From Rhodobacterales bacterium (GTDB lineage Bacteria > Pseudomonadota > Alphaproteobacteria > Rhodobacterales > Rhodobacteraceae): a DNA stretch of 64,000 nt. The notes beneath the pieces are model-generated. The model worked only from the letters and a program-made list of their open reading frames with translations. It was not told the origin of the DNA and searched no databases. Location of the stretch: assembly GCA_003249215.1 (NCBI GenBank), contig QKJR01000079.1:110134-174133 (forward strand), read 5' to 3'. A program made the position numbers and the translations under genes. This document shows, piece after piece, positions 8,072 through 16,983 of the stretch. Numbering within the stretch: the stretch's first letter is position 1; the number at the start of each line of letters is the position of its first letter.

Positions 8072-8713
8072 TCAGGGCTGTTTCGGCTGGGTCTTGGCCA
8101 CGGCCTCATAGGCGGCGGTGAAGCCCTTGAGCGAGATCGTCAGGTTCACCGGCTTGTCGGGCGCGGCCATCGGCACGATCGTCATCGTCACCTTGTTGCC
8201 CTTCTTGAAGGCGTCGAGCTCACCCGGGGTCAGGCCCACGCGCGAGATGCAGCCGACCTGGGCGCAGAAGCTGAACGGATAGAGCCGCGGCTCCTGCGCG
8301 TCGAGCTTGAGCGCGAGATTCTGGGTCAGCAGCGTCTCCAGCGGGGTCATGATCGTCGCGCCGGCGACGGCCTTGCCACCCGCGGGCAGCGGGAAGATCG
8401 AGATGTCGGCGACCGCGGTGCCGTTGGCATCCTTGAGGAGCTGATACATCTGGCAGGGGTCGTTGCCCGCTTCCATCCGCGCGCATTGGATCGCCCAGTC
8501 GTCGAAGGTCTCGGCGATATAGGTCGAGCCGGGGCCGTCGGTTTTCTCCGGCGCGGCGGCCGTGGCGGGGGCCTCGGTCGCGGGGGGCGCGGCGGCGGGC
8601 GCCTCGGTGGCGGGGGCATCGGTTGCGGGGGCCGTCGCATCCTGAGCGAGCGCGGCTCCGGCCGAAAGGCCGAGCGCGAGGGCCAGAGCGAGCGGGGTCT
8701 TGAAATCGGTCAT
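8072..8713 (-). CDS. Invasion-associated locus B (IalB) family protein
   Basis: A periplasmic or envelope protein of 213 aa. A signal peptide ends at ALAQD. It is followed by a low-complexity Ala-Pro-Thr linker (about residues 24-58), then the IalB domain with its start motif (FDDWAIQC) and paired cysteines (DPCQMY; CAQVGCIS) likely to form disulfides. IalB homologues are widespread in non-pathogenic Rhodobacteraceae and their biochemical role is unresolved; the name does not imply virulence. Single gene, convergent with the lpxD operon. Confidence 0.8.
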   Translation of the reverse strand: MTDFKTPLALALALGLSAGAALAQDATAPATDAPATEAPAAAPPATEAPATAAAPEKTDGPGSTYIAETFDDWAIQCARMEAGNDPCQMYQLLKDANGTAVADISIFPLPAGGKAVAGATIMTPLETLLTQNLALKLDAQEPRLYPFSFCAQVGCISRVGLTPGELDAFKKGNKVTMTIVPMAAPDKPVNLTISLKGFTAAYEAVAKTQPKQP

Positions 8714-8837
8714 GTCTCTAAATCCTCTTGGGGACGGCCTCCTTTATCATGGGGTTGAGCAGGTGTCAGGGGGCAATTCCGCGCGCGCCCGGACACAAAT
8801 GCGGGACCGTTGGGGGCGCTCGGAGCGTATGTCTCGG

Positions 8838-8906
8838 AAAAGGGAAGGGCTCGGTTGCCGGAGCGGCCGATCCACAAAAGGAAAGGGCTCCGTTGCCGGA
8901 GCCCTT
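8838..8906 (+). repeat. Partial tandem duplication with a terminator-like hairpin
   Basis: A 27-nt segment at 8838-8864 is repeated at 8876-8902 with few mismatches. The second copy completes a 10-bp hairpin (AAGGGCTCCG / CGGAGCCCTT, loop TTGC) followed by CGATTTTA. The first copy is a broken version of the same hairpin. It lies in the 532-bp gene-poor stretch 8714-9245. Confidence 0.5.
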
Positions 8907-9065
8907 CGATTTTACCCCCTGTCGGACTGGCCGACTTTGTCATTGCCGTGACGCTAGCCTTTGCGCAAATTTCCGTCAACAGCCAAAATGATGGGCCGAA
9001 ACCGGCAGATTGCCGCGCCCGGGCGACAAACCTGAGCGCCTGCGGGGGGCGGAGCGGGGGGCGCG

Positions 9066-9180
9066 GTGAAAAAAGCCGCGCCCAGAGGCGCGGCCAGTCT
9101 GACAGGGAGGAAGTGTCCCGCGGCCGGCAGGCCAACGCGGGACAGGATCACTCTGGCACTGATTGGTTAAAGGAGTATTG
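9066..9180 (-). ncRNA. Candidate small RNA with anti-SD-like CCTCC segment
   Basis: On the - strand a strong hairpin (TGTCCCGCG ... CGCGGGACA, bases 9144-9114) is followed by a short single-stranded CTTCCTCCCTGTC segment. A perfect rho-independent terminator then follows (9094-9069, six T residues). No protein gene on the - strand leads into this terminator, so an independent short transcript is the simplest reading. The exposed C/T-rich segment recalls the CCUCC loops of alphaproteobacterial cuckoo/CcsR-type RNAs. The 5' end is a guess; I could not identify a promoter. Confidence 0.4.
9069..9094 (-). terminator. Minus-strand rho-independent terminator
   Basis: Minus-strand GCCGCGCC-TCTG-GGCGCGGC followed by six T residues. 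The + strand lacks a T run, so the direction is unambiguous. Confidence 0.75.
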
Positions 9181-9245
9181 TCGGTGCGAACGAAATGTGA
9201 CCGGCGCCGCCCAAACGCGCCGCGCGACGAGGGATCTTGACAGAT

Positions 9246-10820
9246 ATGACGGGTGTATTGACCGAAAAGGGCATTTTCGTGGGCGGCGGTGGCGAGGGCT
9301 ACGGCACGCCGCAGGAGTTGCTTTTGAAATATGGCAACCGCCACGGGCTCATCGCCGGGGCGACGGGCACCGGCAAGACGGTCACGCTGCAGGTTCTGGC
9401 CGAGGCCTTTTCCACTGCGGGGGTTCCGGTCTTCATGGCCGACGTCAAGGGGGACCTGTCGGGCATCGCGATGCCGGGAACCGAGGGCAAGCTGCACGAG
9501 GCTTTTACCAAGCGCGCGGCGACGATCGGCTATGATCTGGCCTATCGCGACTTTCCCGTCACCTTCTGGGACATGTTCGGCGAGCAGGGTCACCCGGTGC
9601 GCACGACGATTTCCGAGATGGGGCCGCTGCTGCTCTCGCGGCTGATGGGGCTCAACGAGACGCAGGAGGGGGTGCTCAACATCGCCTTCCATCTGGCCGA
9701 CAGCGAGGGGCTCGCGCTCCTCGATCTGGCCGATCTGCGCGCGATCCTGACCCATGTGGCCGAGCGGTCCGAGGAAATCTCGGTGCGTTACGGCAATGTC
9801 TCGTCGCAATCGGTGGGCGCGATCCAGCGCCAGCTTCTGGTGCTCGAGACCCAGGGCGGGGCGAAATTCTTCGGCGAGCCGGCGCTGGCGCTCGGTGACA
9901 TGATGACGCCCGCGCCCGACGGGCGGGGACGGATCAACCTTCTGGCGGCGGACAAGCTGATGTCCTCGCCCCGGCTTTATGCGACCTTCCTTTTGTGGCT
10001 CCTGTCCGAGCTCTTCGAGGAGCTGCCCGAGGTCGGTGATCCGGACCGGCCGAAGTTCGTCTTCTTCTTCGACGAGGCGCATCTTCTGTTCGACGACGCG
10101 CCCAAGGCGCTCGTCGACAAGGTCGAGCAGGTGGCGCGGCTGATCCGCTCGAAAGGGGTGGGCATCTATTTCATCACCCAGAACCCCGCCGACGTGCCCG
10201 AGGGCATTCTCGGGCAGCTCGGCAACCGGGTGCAGCACGCGCTGCGCGCCTTCACCGGGCGCGATCAGAAGAACCTGATGCGCGCGGCCGACAATTACCG
10301 CGCCAACCCGCGTTTCGACACGGCGGATGCGATCAAGGAGGTCGGCACCGGCGAGGCAGTGACCTCGTTCCTCGAGGCCAAGGGCGTGCCCGGCATGGTC
10401 GAGCGCACCTTGGTGCGTCCGCCGCAATCGCGGCTCGGGCCGATCACGGTCGAGGAGCGCGCGGCGCTGATCGCGGCCTCGCCCTTCGGGATCCGCTACG
10501 ACAAGACGGTCGATCGCACATCCGCCTATGAGATCCTGAGCGCGCGGGCCGAGGCTGCGGCCAAGGAGGCCGCCGAGGCCGAGGCGCGCGAGGCGGCCGA
10601 GAAGGCCGCCGCCAAGGAAGAGGCCGCACGCGCGCGCGAGTTCAAGCAGGCGCGCCGCTTCGAGCCGATCAAGGTTTCGAAGACGAGCACGCGGCGCGCA
10701 TCCTCGCGCTCGGATTCGGTGGTCGAGACCTTCGGCAAGTCGCTCGCCCGGCAGCTCGGCACCAAGGCCGGTCAGCAGATCGTGCGCGGCGTGCTCGGCT
10801 CGCTCTTCAAGTCGCGCTGA
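9246..10820 (+). CDS. HerA-like ATPase of the DUF853 family
   Basis: A cytoplasmic P-loop ATPase of 524 aa, related to HerA/FtsK-type DNA translocases (DUF853, YjgR family). Walker A is GATGTGKT near residue 36 and Walker B is FVFFFDEAH near residue 275. A RecA-like core follows with ITQNPADVP. The C-terminal part (about 435-475) is an Ala/Glu/Lys-rich probable coiled coil, then a basic tail. Start set at ATG 9246; TTG 9237 lies too close to the GAGGGA ribosome-binding site. The physiological role of the family is not established. No NurA-type nuclease gene is adjacent. Confidence 0.82.
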   Translation: MTGVLTEKGIFVGGGGEGYGTPQELLLKYGNRHGLIAGATGTGKTVTLQVLAEAFSTAGVPVFMADVKGDLSGIAMPGTEGKLHEAFTKRAATIGYDLAYRDFPVTFWDMFGEQGHPVRTTISEMGPLLLSRLMGLNETQEGVLNIAFHLADSEGLALLDLADLRAILTHVAERSEEISVRYGNVSSQSVGAIQRQLLVLETQGGAKFFGEPALALGDMMTPAPDGRGRINLLAADKLMSSPRLYATFLLWLLSELFEELPEVGDPDRPKFVFFFDEAHLLFDDAPKALVDKVEQVARLIRSKGVGIYFITQNPADVPEGILGQLGNRVQHALRAFTGRDQKNLMRAADNYRANPRFDTADAIKEVGTGEAVTSFLEAKGVPGMVERTLVRPPQSRLGPITVEERAALIAASPFGIRYDKTVDRTSAYEILSARAEAAAKEAAEAEAREAAEKAAAKEEAARAREFKQARRFEPIKVSKTSTRRASSRSDSVVETFGKSLARQLGTKAGQQIVRGVLGSLFKSR

Positions 10821-10853
10821 ACGCGCGGGCAGGGGGCGGCGCCTGATGCGGGC

Positions 10854-11153
10854 TCAGCCCTGCAACGGGCTGCGCGGCTGCGGCAACAGGCGCGCCTCGG
10901 CCATCATTGCGATCAGAAGCTCGATATGGCGGATCAGATTATAGGCGGCCTCGCCCGAGCGGCGCGAGGTCTCGGCCTCGGCTTCGGCTTCGAGCAGGCG
11001 GCGCAGTGCGGCTTCGGGCGAGGGGGCGACGGGCGTCTGGATCAGGCGGCGCAGATCGCGGTTGCGGTTGTAATCGCTCTGCCCGAAGCGGGCGGCGCGG
11101 ATCAGAAGGCGCGGGCGGCGCAGGGCGGACAGCAGTTGGGTCAGGTCGCTCAT
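10854..11153 (-). CDS. DUF6477 family protein
   Basis: A short 99-aa protein typical of Rhodobacteraceae, starting MSDLTQLLSALRRPRLLIRA. It is mainly helical and basic in its first half, with an Ala/Glu-rich middle. No signal peptide or catalytic motif is visible. It is divergent from the DUF6456 gene across a 219-bp, partly AT-rich promoter region, an arrangement that suggests shared regulation. Function unknown. Confidence 0.7.
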   Translation of the reverse strand: MSDLTQLLSALRRPRLLIRAARFGQSDYNRNRDLRRLIQTPVAPSPEAALRRLLEAEAEAETSRRSGEAAYNLIRHIELLIAMMAEARLLPQPRSPLQG

Positions 11154-11372
11154 CGGAAGTCTCCTCGCAAGTCGGGCCCCGAGAGTTGCACAACCTAAAC
11201 GGGTGTTGCGCATGTTCCCGCTCAACCGCGCGCAGCGCTCAGTGATCTTTAGAAAATTTAAAGAATTATCGGCGTCGTTCCGTTTCTTAACGAACAGGTA
11301 ACCAATGCAACCCACGGTTGATGGGCGATCCGGGACGCAGCCGCCTGCGTCCGCGCCATCTAGGGGGACCGA

Positions 11373-12500
11373 ATGACGACGACTGCACCAGCCGTGGCGG
11401 AGCTGCCCGCCTGGCTGCCAGACTACGCCCTGCTTTACCTGCGCCATGTCGAGCAGGGCATTCCGATCCGCGAACTCGCGCGGGCCGAGGGGCTTTACCC
11501 CTCGACCGTTCTGCGCCGGGTGCGACGGATCGAGAGCCGCCGCGACGACCCTCTGGTCGACGAGGCGCTCGCCCGTCTGGGGCACGCCGTCAAATCCCGG
11601 GCCCCATCGGCCGTGCAACGAAAGGAAGACAGACCCATGTCCGCGCCGATCCGTACCAAGGATTTCACCGTCGACGAAACCCTTCTCGCCCGCGAGGGCC
11701 GCCGCATCCTGCGACGCCTCGCCGAGGCGGGGGCGGTGATGATCGTTGCCCCCGACATGGACAAGGCCGTGGTGCTGCGCGGCACGGTGCGCATTGCCGT
11801 GCTCGAACGGGCGGTGGCGCAGGCCTTTGCGCTCAAGGACTGGATCGCGGTGCGTCATGCCGGCCGCGTCACCAGCTACGAGATCGCAGCACCCGGGCGC
11901 GCGGCGCTCAAGCGGATGCTCGAGGAAGACCGCGTGGCCCGCGGCGACGCGATGGAGGAGGGCGCGGAGGAGGAGGCCAACCCGCATGGCGATCAGCACC
12001 GCGATTGGGGCGCGCGCGAGGTCGGCGAAGAGGGCGGGCGCACGCGCCGGCTGCGCGCGAACCTCGCCGAGAGCCCGCTCGGCGTGCTCGCCCGGCGGCG
12101 CGACGTGAATGGCGAGCCCTTCCTGTCGCCCGATCTGGTGGTGGCGGGCGAGCGGCTGCGCGAGGATTTCGAACTGGCGCAGATGGGGCCGCGGGTGGCG
12201 CAGAACTGGGAGCGGTTCATGACCGGCGGCGATCGCGGCCAATACCGGCCGGATCTGTCGACCGGGGCGGGCGGGTCGGAACGCGCGCGCGAGCGGGTCG
12301 CGGCGGCGCTGCGCGATCTGGGGCCGGGCCTGGGCGACATGGTGCTGCGCTGCTGCTGCTTCCTCGAGGGGCTCGAGACGGCCGAGCGGCGGCTCGGCTG
12401 GTCGGCGCGCTCGGGCAAGATCGTGTTACGCATCGCGCTGATGCGGCTCAAGCGGCATTACGAGGAAAGCTACGGCGGGCAAAGTCCGCTGATTGGGTGA
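11373..12500 (+). CDS. DUF6456 helix-turn-helix protein
   Basis: A cytoplasmic protein of 375 aa. The N-terminus (about residues 17-55) is a helix-turn-helix of repetitive-sequence type (PIRELARAEGLYPSTVLRRVRRIE). A central winged segment follows. A charged linker (about 190-230) leads to the C-terminal DUF6456 domain, which contains a CCC run and ends in basic helices. The family occurs in Rhodobacteraceae and is presumed to bind DNA; target genes are unknown. Start ATG 11373 follows GGGGGA. The upstream region contains TTTAGAAAATTTAAAG and TTAACGAACAGGTAAC, the latter one mismatch from a CtrA-type box. Confidence 0.72.
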   Translation: MTTTAPAVAELPAWLPDYALLYLRHVEQGIPIRELARAEGLYPSTVLRRVRRIESRRDDPLVDEALARLGHAVKSRAPSAVQRKEDRPMSAPIRTKDFTVDETLLAREGRRILRRLAEAGAVMIVAPDMDKAVVLRGTVRIAVLERAVAQAFALKDWIAVRHAGRVTSYEIAAPGRAALKRMLEEDRVARGDAMEEGAEEEANPHGDQHRDWGAREVGEEGGRTRRLRANLAESPLGVLARRRDVNGEPFLSPDLVVAGERLREDFELAQMGPRVAQNWERFMTGGDRGQYRPDLSTGAGGSERARERVAAALRDLGPGLGDMVLRCCCFLEGLETAERRLGWSARSGKIVLRIALMRLKRHYEESYGGQSPLIG

Positions 12501-12535
12501 GCCGTGGTCGGGGCGCGCGAAGCCGCGCGCCACGA

Positions 12536-12560
12536 TGAAACGCTCCTGTGGAGCGTTTCA
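12536..12560 (+). terminator. Hairpin downstream of the DUF6456 gene
   Basis: An 11-bp perfect stem TGAAACGCTCC / GGAGCGTTTCA with a TGT loop, 36 nt after the stop. There is no extended T run, so it may be a terminator or an mRNA 3'-end stabiliser. Confidence 0.5.
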
Positions 12561-12637
12561 AACGGCGAACGCCCGAGCACGCTTGCGAGGGCTGGCGGTC
12601 GGACATTGACCCGAGGGCGGGGCCTCGGACCGGCCGG

Positions 12638-12695
12638 GCAGGGGGCTCTGCCCCCCGGCTGCGCCTCCCCCCGGGATATTTTTGTCAGGTTGAAG
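12638..12695 (+). repeat. Dispersed intergenic palindrome, copy 1
   Basis: GGGGGCTCTGCCCCC followed by a C-rich run, then GGGATATTTTTGTCAGG and AAGGGG. The same layout (G5 hairpin, C5 run, AGTATTTGGCCAGGAAAAGGGG) occurs at 62872-62920. It is probably a family of genome-dispersed extragenic elements with terminator-like character. The rest of the 302-bp gap 12501-12802 shows nothing else I recognise apart from the flanking hairpins. Confidence 0.55.
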
Positions 12696-12736
12696 GGGCG
12701 GTCCGGCTTCGGATCGGCTGCGCCGCGTTTGATATG

Positions 12737-12765
12737 AAAATGGCCGGAAGGTTTCCCTTCCGGCC
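12737..12765 (-). terminator. Terminator of the peroxiredoxin gene
   Basis: Minus-strand GGCCGGAAGG-GAAA-CCTTCCGGCC, then ATTTTC. It lies 38 nt beyond the peroxiredoxin stop. Confidence 0.75.
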
Positions 12766-12802
12766 GGCTTCGCGCGTTTCCTGGGGGCGAAGCGAGGTCT
12801 GA

Positions 12803-13351
12803 TCAGGCCGCGGCCTCGGCATTCGCCGCCACGAGCCAGTTCAGCACCGTCTCGGGCGAGGAGACGCCATAGGGGTCTTCGCCGTGGTTGTCGGCAAGGC
12901 CCGGCTCTTCGAACCAGGCCTCGACGACGCCGTCATTGACGATCGCCGCATAGCGCCACGAGCGCAGGCCGAAGCCGAGGTTGTCCTTGCGCACGAGCAT
13001 CCCCACGCGGCGGGTGAATTCGCCCGAACCGTCCGGGATCACCTGAACGTTCTCGAGACCCTGCGCCTTGGCCCATTGGTTCATCACGAAGCTGTCGTTG
13101 ACCGAGAGGCAATAGATCGCATCCACGCCCTGGGCGGCGAAATCGCCGAAGCCCTTCTCGAAGCCCGGAAGCTGATAGGTCGAGCAGGTGGGGGTGAAGG
13201 CGCCGGGCAGCGCGAAGAGCACGACGCGCTTGCCCGCGAAGTAATCCGCGGTGGTCTTGTCTTCCCAGCGGAACGGGTTCGGGCCGCCGACGCTCTCGTC
13301 GCGCACGCGGGTGTGGAAGGTGACTTCGGGCAGCTTCGAGCCGGGTTGCAT
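12803..13351 (-). CDS. Peroxiredoxin, Prx5/AhpE-like redoxin
   Basis: A thiol peroxidase of 182 aa that reduces H2O2 and organic peroxides. The peroxidatic motif is PGAFTPTCS with catalytic Cys about residue 56. A second Cys (DAIYCLS, about 81) could act in resolution. This is the Prx5 subfamily signature. ATG 13351 is preceded by AGGAG. Monocistronic with its own terminator. The protein is cytosolic, with no signal peptide. No OxyR-type site is obvious upstream. Confidence 0.88.
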   Translation of the reverse strand: MQPGSKLPEVTFHTRVRDESVGGPNPFRWEDKTTADYFAGKRVVLFALPGAFTPTCSTYQLPGFEKGFGDFAAQGVDAIYCLSVNDSFVMNQWAKAQGLENVQVIPDGSGEFTRRVGMLVRKDNLGFGLRSWRYAAIVNDGVVEAWFEEPGLADNHGEDPYGVSSPETVLNWLVAANAEAAA

Positions 13352-13484
13352 GGAGGACTCCTGTGGATTCTGAAACTGGAATCGTTCTAGCTCGGGGTCT
13401 GGCGGGTCACAAGAACTGACCTTGCGCTTGCAGCATTGCAGGCGCGGAAAATTGTGGCGCAGGCAGGAAAGAGCGCAATTGCAT

Positions 13485-13515
13485 CAAAAAGCGGCGCGGT
13501 TTGGTGCCGCGCCGC
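13485..13515 (-). terminator. Terminator downstream of the aquaporin gene
   Basis: Minus-strand AGCGGCGCGG / CCGCGCCGCT 10-bp stem followed by TTTTTG. It lies about 100 nt after the aquaporin stop. Confidence 0.75.
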
Positions 13516-13570
13516 TCCCGGGGTGATCACATGGGGGACGGCCACCCCGGGCTCCGGTTCCGAGGAACCG
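13516..13570. repeat. Stacked GC palindromes between peroxiredoxin and aquaporin genes
   Basis: CCCGGGGTG (13516-13524) pairs with CACCCCGGG (13542-13550). CCGGTTCC/GGAACCGG (13553-13570) follows directly. With the terminator at 13485-13515 this makes three hairpins in 86 bp. Confidence 0.45.
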
Positions 13571-13616
13571 GATCTCGGCTCGGGCCCATCGGTGCGGGCC
13601 TGTCCATGTGGCGCCG

Positions 13617-14309
13617 TCAGTCCTTGCGGGTCAGGCCCATCGCATGCGCGAGGCCCGCAAGCGCGCCACCGGCGAGGGGGGCGGCAATGAAGACCCAGAG
13701 TTGCGCGAGTGCGGTGCCGCCGACGAAGAGCGCCGGGCCGATCGAGCGGGCGGGGTTGACCGACACGCCGGTCACCCGGATGCCGACGAGGTGGATCGCG
13801 GCGAGCGTGAGGCCGATGGCGAGACCCGCAAAGCCCGCCGGCGCATCGGCGCGCGTCGCGCCGAGGATCACGGTGACGAAGAGGAAGGTCGCGACCACCT
13901 CGAAGATCAGCGCAGCCGAGAGGCTGAACTCGCCGCCATAACCCGGGCCGAAGCCGTTCTGGCCCATGCCGGCCGCGGCGTCGAAGCCCGGCGCGCCGGA
14001 CGCGATCGCCCAGATGATCAATGCACCGACGATGCCGCCGGCGACCTGCGAGATGACATAGGCCACGAAATCGCCCGCGCTCATCCGGCCCGCGAGAAGA
14101 ACGCCGAGCGAGACCGCCGGGTTGAGATGGGCGCCCGACATCGCGCCGAGCCCATAGGCCGCGGCCACGATCGAGAAGCCGAAGGCCATCGAGATGCCAT
14201 GCAGGCCGTTGCCGGTGGTGCCGTCGCCGGTGCCGAGCACCGCGGCGCCGACGCCGAAGAAGACGAGGATCAGGGTCCCCAGGAATTCCGCCGAAATTTT
14301 CTTGCTCAT
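13617..14309 (-). CDS. aqpZ: Aquaporin Z-type water channel
   Basis: A membrane channel of 230 aa of the MIP family with six hydrophobic helices. Both half-helix NPA boxes are present: HLNPAVSLG and VNPARSIGPAL. The narrow-pore features (no glycerol-facilitator insertions, length near 230) favour a water channel of AqpZ type over GlpF. Start ATG 14309; a purine-rich GGGAC precedes it. Monocistronic, with a terminator at 13485-13515. Divergent from lipA. Confidence 0.9.
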   Translation of the reverse strand: MSKKISAEFLGTLILVFFGVGAAVLGTGDGTTGNGLHGISMAFGFSIVAAAYGLGAMSGAHLNPAVSLGVLLAGRMSAGDFVAYVISQVAGGIVGALIIWAIASGAPGFDAAAGMGQNGFGPGYGGEFSLSAALIFEVVATFLFVTVILGATRADAPAGFAGLAIGLTLAAIHLVGIRVTGVSVNPARSIGPALFVGGTALAQLWVFIAAPLAGGALAGLAHAMGLTRKD

Positions 14310-14524
14310 GAAACTGTCCCTTTTCAGGCCGACCCGCCGGTCGCGCCTCTTTTCCCCCAGATGGCGAGAGCCTGCCCGGCTTTGCCGCATCATGTCAGGG
14401 GAAAAAATGCCCGCGCTGCCCCGCAGGCGGCTCGGGCGCGCAAATCCCACGGTGCGAGCGGTTTGCATTCGGCCCGCTTTCGTCCTATCTGGGGGCGATG
14501 CAGGATCGGAAGAGGACAGACCCG

Positions 14525-15475
14525 ATGCGCGATCTCAAACTGCCCGGCCAGCGCCACCCGGAAAAGGCCCACCGCCCCGATCAGGCTCAGCCGAAAAAAC
14601 CCGACTGGATCCGCGTCAAGGCGCCGACTTCGCAGGGCTACAAGGACACGCGCGAGATCCTGAAATCGAACAAGCTCGTGACCGTCTGCGAAGAGGCGGG
14701 GTGCCCGAACGTCGGGGAATGCTGGTCGCAGGGTCACGCCACGATGATGATCATGGGCGAGATCTGCACCCGCGGCTGCACCTTCTGCAACGTGGCGACC
14801 GGCAAGCCCGACACGCTCGATGCCTTCGAGCCCGGCCGCGTCGCCCATGCCGTGCAGACGCTGGGCCTGAAACACGTGGTCATCACCTCGGTCGACCGTG
14901 ACGACCTCGCCGATGGCGGGGCCGAGCATTTCGCCCAGACGATCCGCGCCGTGCGTCACCGCGCGCCCGAGACCACGATCGAGGTGCTGACTCCCGACTT
15001 CCTGCGCTGCGATACCCGTGCGCTCGAGCTGGTCGTCGAGGCGCGTCCCGATGTGTTCAACCACAACCTCGAAACCGTGCCCGGCCTCTATCCGACCGTG
15101 CGCCCCGGCGCGCGCTATTTCCACTCGCTGCGGCTCCTGCAGCGGGTGAAAGAGCTCGATCCGACGATGTTCACCAAATCCGGCATCATGGTGGGTCTGG
15201 GCGAGGACCGTGCGACCGTGCTGCAGGTGATGGACGACATGCGCTCGGCCGATATCGACTTCCTGACCATCGGCCAATATCTGCAGCCGACGCCGAAACA
15301 CCATGCCGTCGAGCGCTTCGTGACCCCGGACGAGTTCAAGGATTACGAGAAATCGGCCTATGGCAAGGGCTTCCTGATGGTTTCGGCCACGCCGCTCACG
15401 CGCTCGTCTTATCATGCGGGCGACGATTTCGCGCGGATGCGTGCGGCGCGTCTGGAAAAGCTCGGCCGCGCCTGA
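14525..15475 (+). CDS. lipA: Lipoyl synthase LipA
   Basis: Radical SAM enzyme that inserts two sulfur atoms into the octanoyl chain of lipoate-dependent proteins. About 316 aa. The auxiliary 4Fe-4S cluster motif is [12 protein letters not shown], the radical SAM motif is CTRGCTFC, and the C-terminal RSSY serine motif is present. Start set at ATG 14525 ([19 protein letters not shown]), the usual N-terminus in this family among Rhodobacteraceae; ATG 14498 is in frame but would add nine unusual residues. No lipB or pyruvate dehydrogenase genes are adjacent. Confidence 0.93.
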   Translation: MRDLKLPGQRHPEKAHRPDQAQPKKPDWIRVKAPTSQGYKDTREILKSNKLVTVCEEAGCPNVGECWSQGHATMMIMGEICTRGCTFCNVATGKPDTLDAFEPGRVAHAVQTLGLKHVVITSVDRDDLADGGAEHFAQTIRAVRHRAPETTIEVLTPDFLRCDTRALELVVEARPDVFNHNLETVPGLYPTVRPGARYFHSLRLLQRVKELDPTMFTKSGIMVGLGEDRATVLQVMDDMRSADIDFLTIGQYLQPTPKHHAVERFVTPDEFKDYEKSAYGKGFLMVSATPLTRSSYHAGDDFARMRAARLEKLGRA

Positions 15476-15606
15476 GCGCCGGCTCAAGCGGACCCGCGAC
15501 CCGCGGTCGTCTCAAACTTTCGGTGGAGGGCGGCCTTTTCGGGGTCGTATCCGCGCGCGCGATGACGCATTCTCCTTCGCGAATATGATTTGCGACGGGG
15601 GGAGCC

Positions 15607-16983
15607 ATGACGGTCGGAAGAGCGGTGTTGCGGGGGCTGGCGATTGCTGTGCCCGCGGCCATTGGGGTGGCGGCGATCTATTTTGCGGGATCGTTCCAGC
15701 GCCTGCCCGAATCCGGCAGTGCCGCGCGTCAGCCGACGCCGGTGCGGGTGATCGCCCTCGCCCCGATCGAGATCGTGCCGCGCGTCACCGGCTACGGCAC
15801 CGTCGCGCCGGTGCGCGAATGGCGGGCGGTCGCCCGCGTCGAGGGCGAGATCGTCGCGCGGGCCGAGGGGCTCGCGCCGGGCGATCTCGTGGCGGGCGGC
15901 ACCGCGCTCTTCCGGATCGACGACACCGACCTTCGGCTCGATCTCGCCGGGATCGAGGCGCAGCTTGCTGCCTCGGTGCTCAAGGATCAGACGTTGCAGG
16001 CGAGCCTCGATCTGGCGCAGGGCGATCTCGATCTCGCGCGGCAGGACCTCGCGCGGCAGGAGCAGCTGAACGCGCAGGGCGTCGTCACTCAGGCCGCGCT
16101 CGACACGAGCCGGCGGCAGGAGCTTTCGGCGCGATCGAAGGTGAGCGAGCTGCAAAGCGCGATCGCGCTCAACGCGGCCGAGCGCGAGGTGCTGGTGACG
16201 CAGAAGGCCAGCGTCGAGCGGTCGATCGGGCTGGCGCAGGTGCAGGCGCCCTATGATCTGCGGGTGACTGAGCTGTCGGCCGATCTCGGGCAATATGTCT
16301 CGCGCGGGCAGGTGATGCTCTCGGGCGAGGGGATCGAGGCGGTGGATATCGCCGCGCAATTCCCGATCGGGCGGATCGGGCCGCTCCTGCGGCAGGCGGG
16401 CGCGGGCACCGAAGTCACCGATCTCAAGGCGCGGGTGCGCCTGCCCGCCGCCGATCACGAGGTGCTCTGGCCCGCGCGCGTCGAGCGGATGGGCGAGGCG
16501 ATCGACGAGCGCACCCAGAGCAGCGCGGTGATCGTGCGCGTCACCGATCCGCAGGGCCAGAGCGCGGCCGGATCGCGCCCGCCGCTGCGGCGCAACATGT
16601 TCGTCGAGGTCGAGCTCTCGGCCCCGCGCGCCGAGGCGCTCGTGCTGCCCGCCGAGGCGGTGCAGGACGGGGCCGTTCTGGTGGTGAGCCCCACGGGCAC
16701 GCTCGAGAAACGCAAGGTCGAGACCGGCTTCGCGATGCAGGATCTGGTGGTCGTCATCGGGGGCCTCGCCGTGGGCGATCAGGTCGTGGTGACCGATCCG
16801 ACCATCGCCGTGCCCGGGATGGAGGTGAAAGCCGTCGAGGACGAGGCCCGCAAGGCCGCGATCGCCGCGCTTGCCGCGGGCAGCGCACCGGGGGCGGGCG
16901 CGAAACCCGCGGCCGCTCCGGGATCGGGCCAGGGTTCGGGCCAGGGTGGTGGCGCGGGTAAAGCCAAAGAGGCCAGCGAATGA
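15607..16983 (+). CDS. RND efflux periplasmic adaptor (membrane fusion protein)
   Basis: A 458-aa membrane fusion protein linking the inner-membrane RND pump to an outer-membrane channel. One N-terminal transmembrane helix (residues about 8-28) is followed by the barrel-sandwich/lipoyl halves on either side of an alpha-hairpin (about 110-200). A beta-barrel and membrane-proximal domain come next. The last 30 residues are a Gly/Ala/Pro/Gln-rich tail. The stop overlaps the start of the RND permease (ATGA, 16980). No outer-membrane channel gene is adjacent, so a TolC-like protein from elsewhere is implied. Confidence 0.87.
   Translation: MTVGRAVLRGLAIAVPAAIGVAAIYFAGSFQRLPESGSAARQPTPVRVIALAPIEIVPRVTGYGTVAPVREWRAVARVEGEIVARAEGLAPGDLVAGGTALFRIDDTDLRLDLAGIEAQLAASVLKDQTLQASLDLAQGDLDLARQDLARQEQLNAQGVVTQAALDTSRRQELSARSKVSELQSAIALNAAEREVLVTQKASVERSIGLAQVQAPYDLRVTELSADLGQYVSRGQVMLSGEGIEAVDIAAQFPIGRIGPLLRQAGAGTEVTDLKARVRLPAADHEVLWPARVERMGEAIDERTQSSAVIVRVTDPQGQSAAGSRPPLRRNMFVEVELSAPRAEALVLPAEAVQDGAVLVVSPTGTLEKRKVETGFAMQDLVVVIGGLAVGDQVVVTDPTIAVPGMEVKAVEDEARKAAIAALAAGSAPGAGAKPAAAPGSGQGSGQGGGAGKAKEASE

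Noticed and set aside
11287..11302. CtrA-type box TTAA-N7-GTAAC upstream of the DUF6456 gene
   Set aside because: One mismatch and only a single site. Too weak to list as a feature, though mentioned with that gene.
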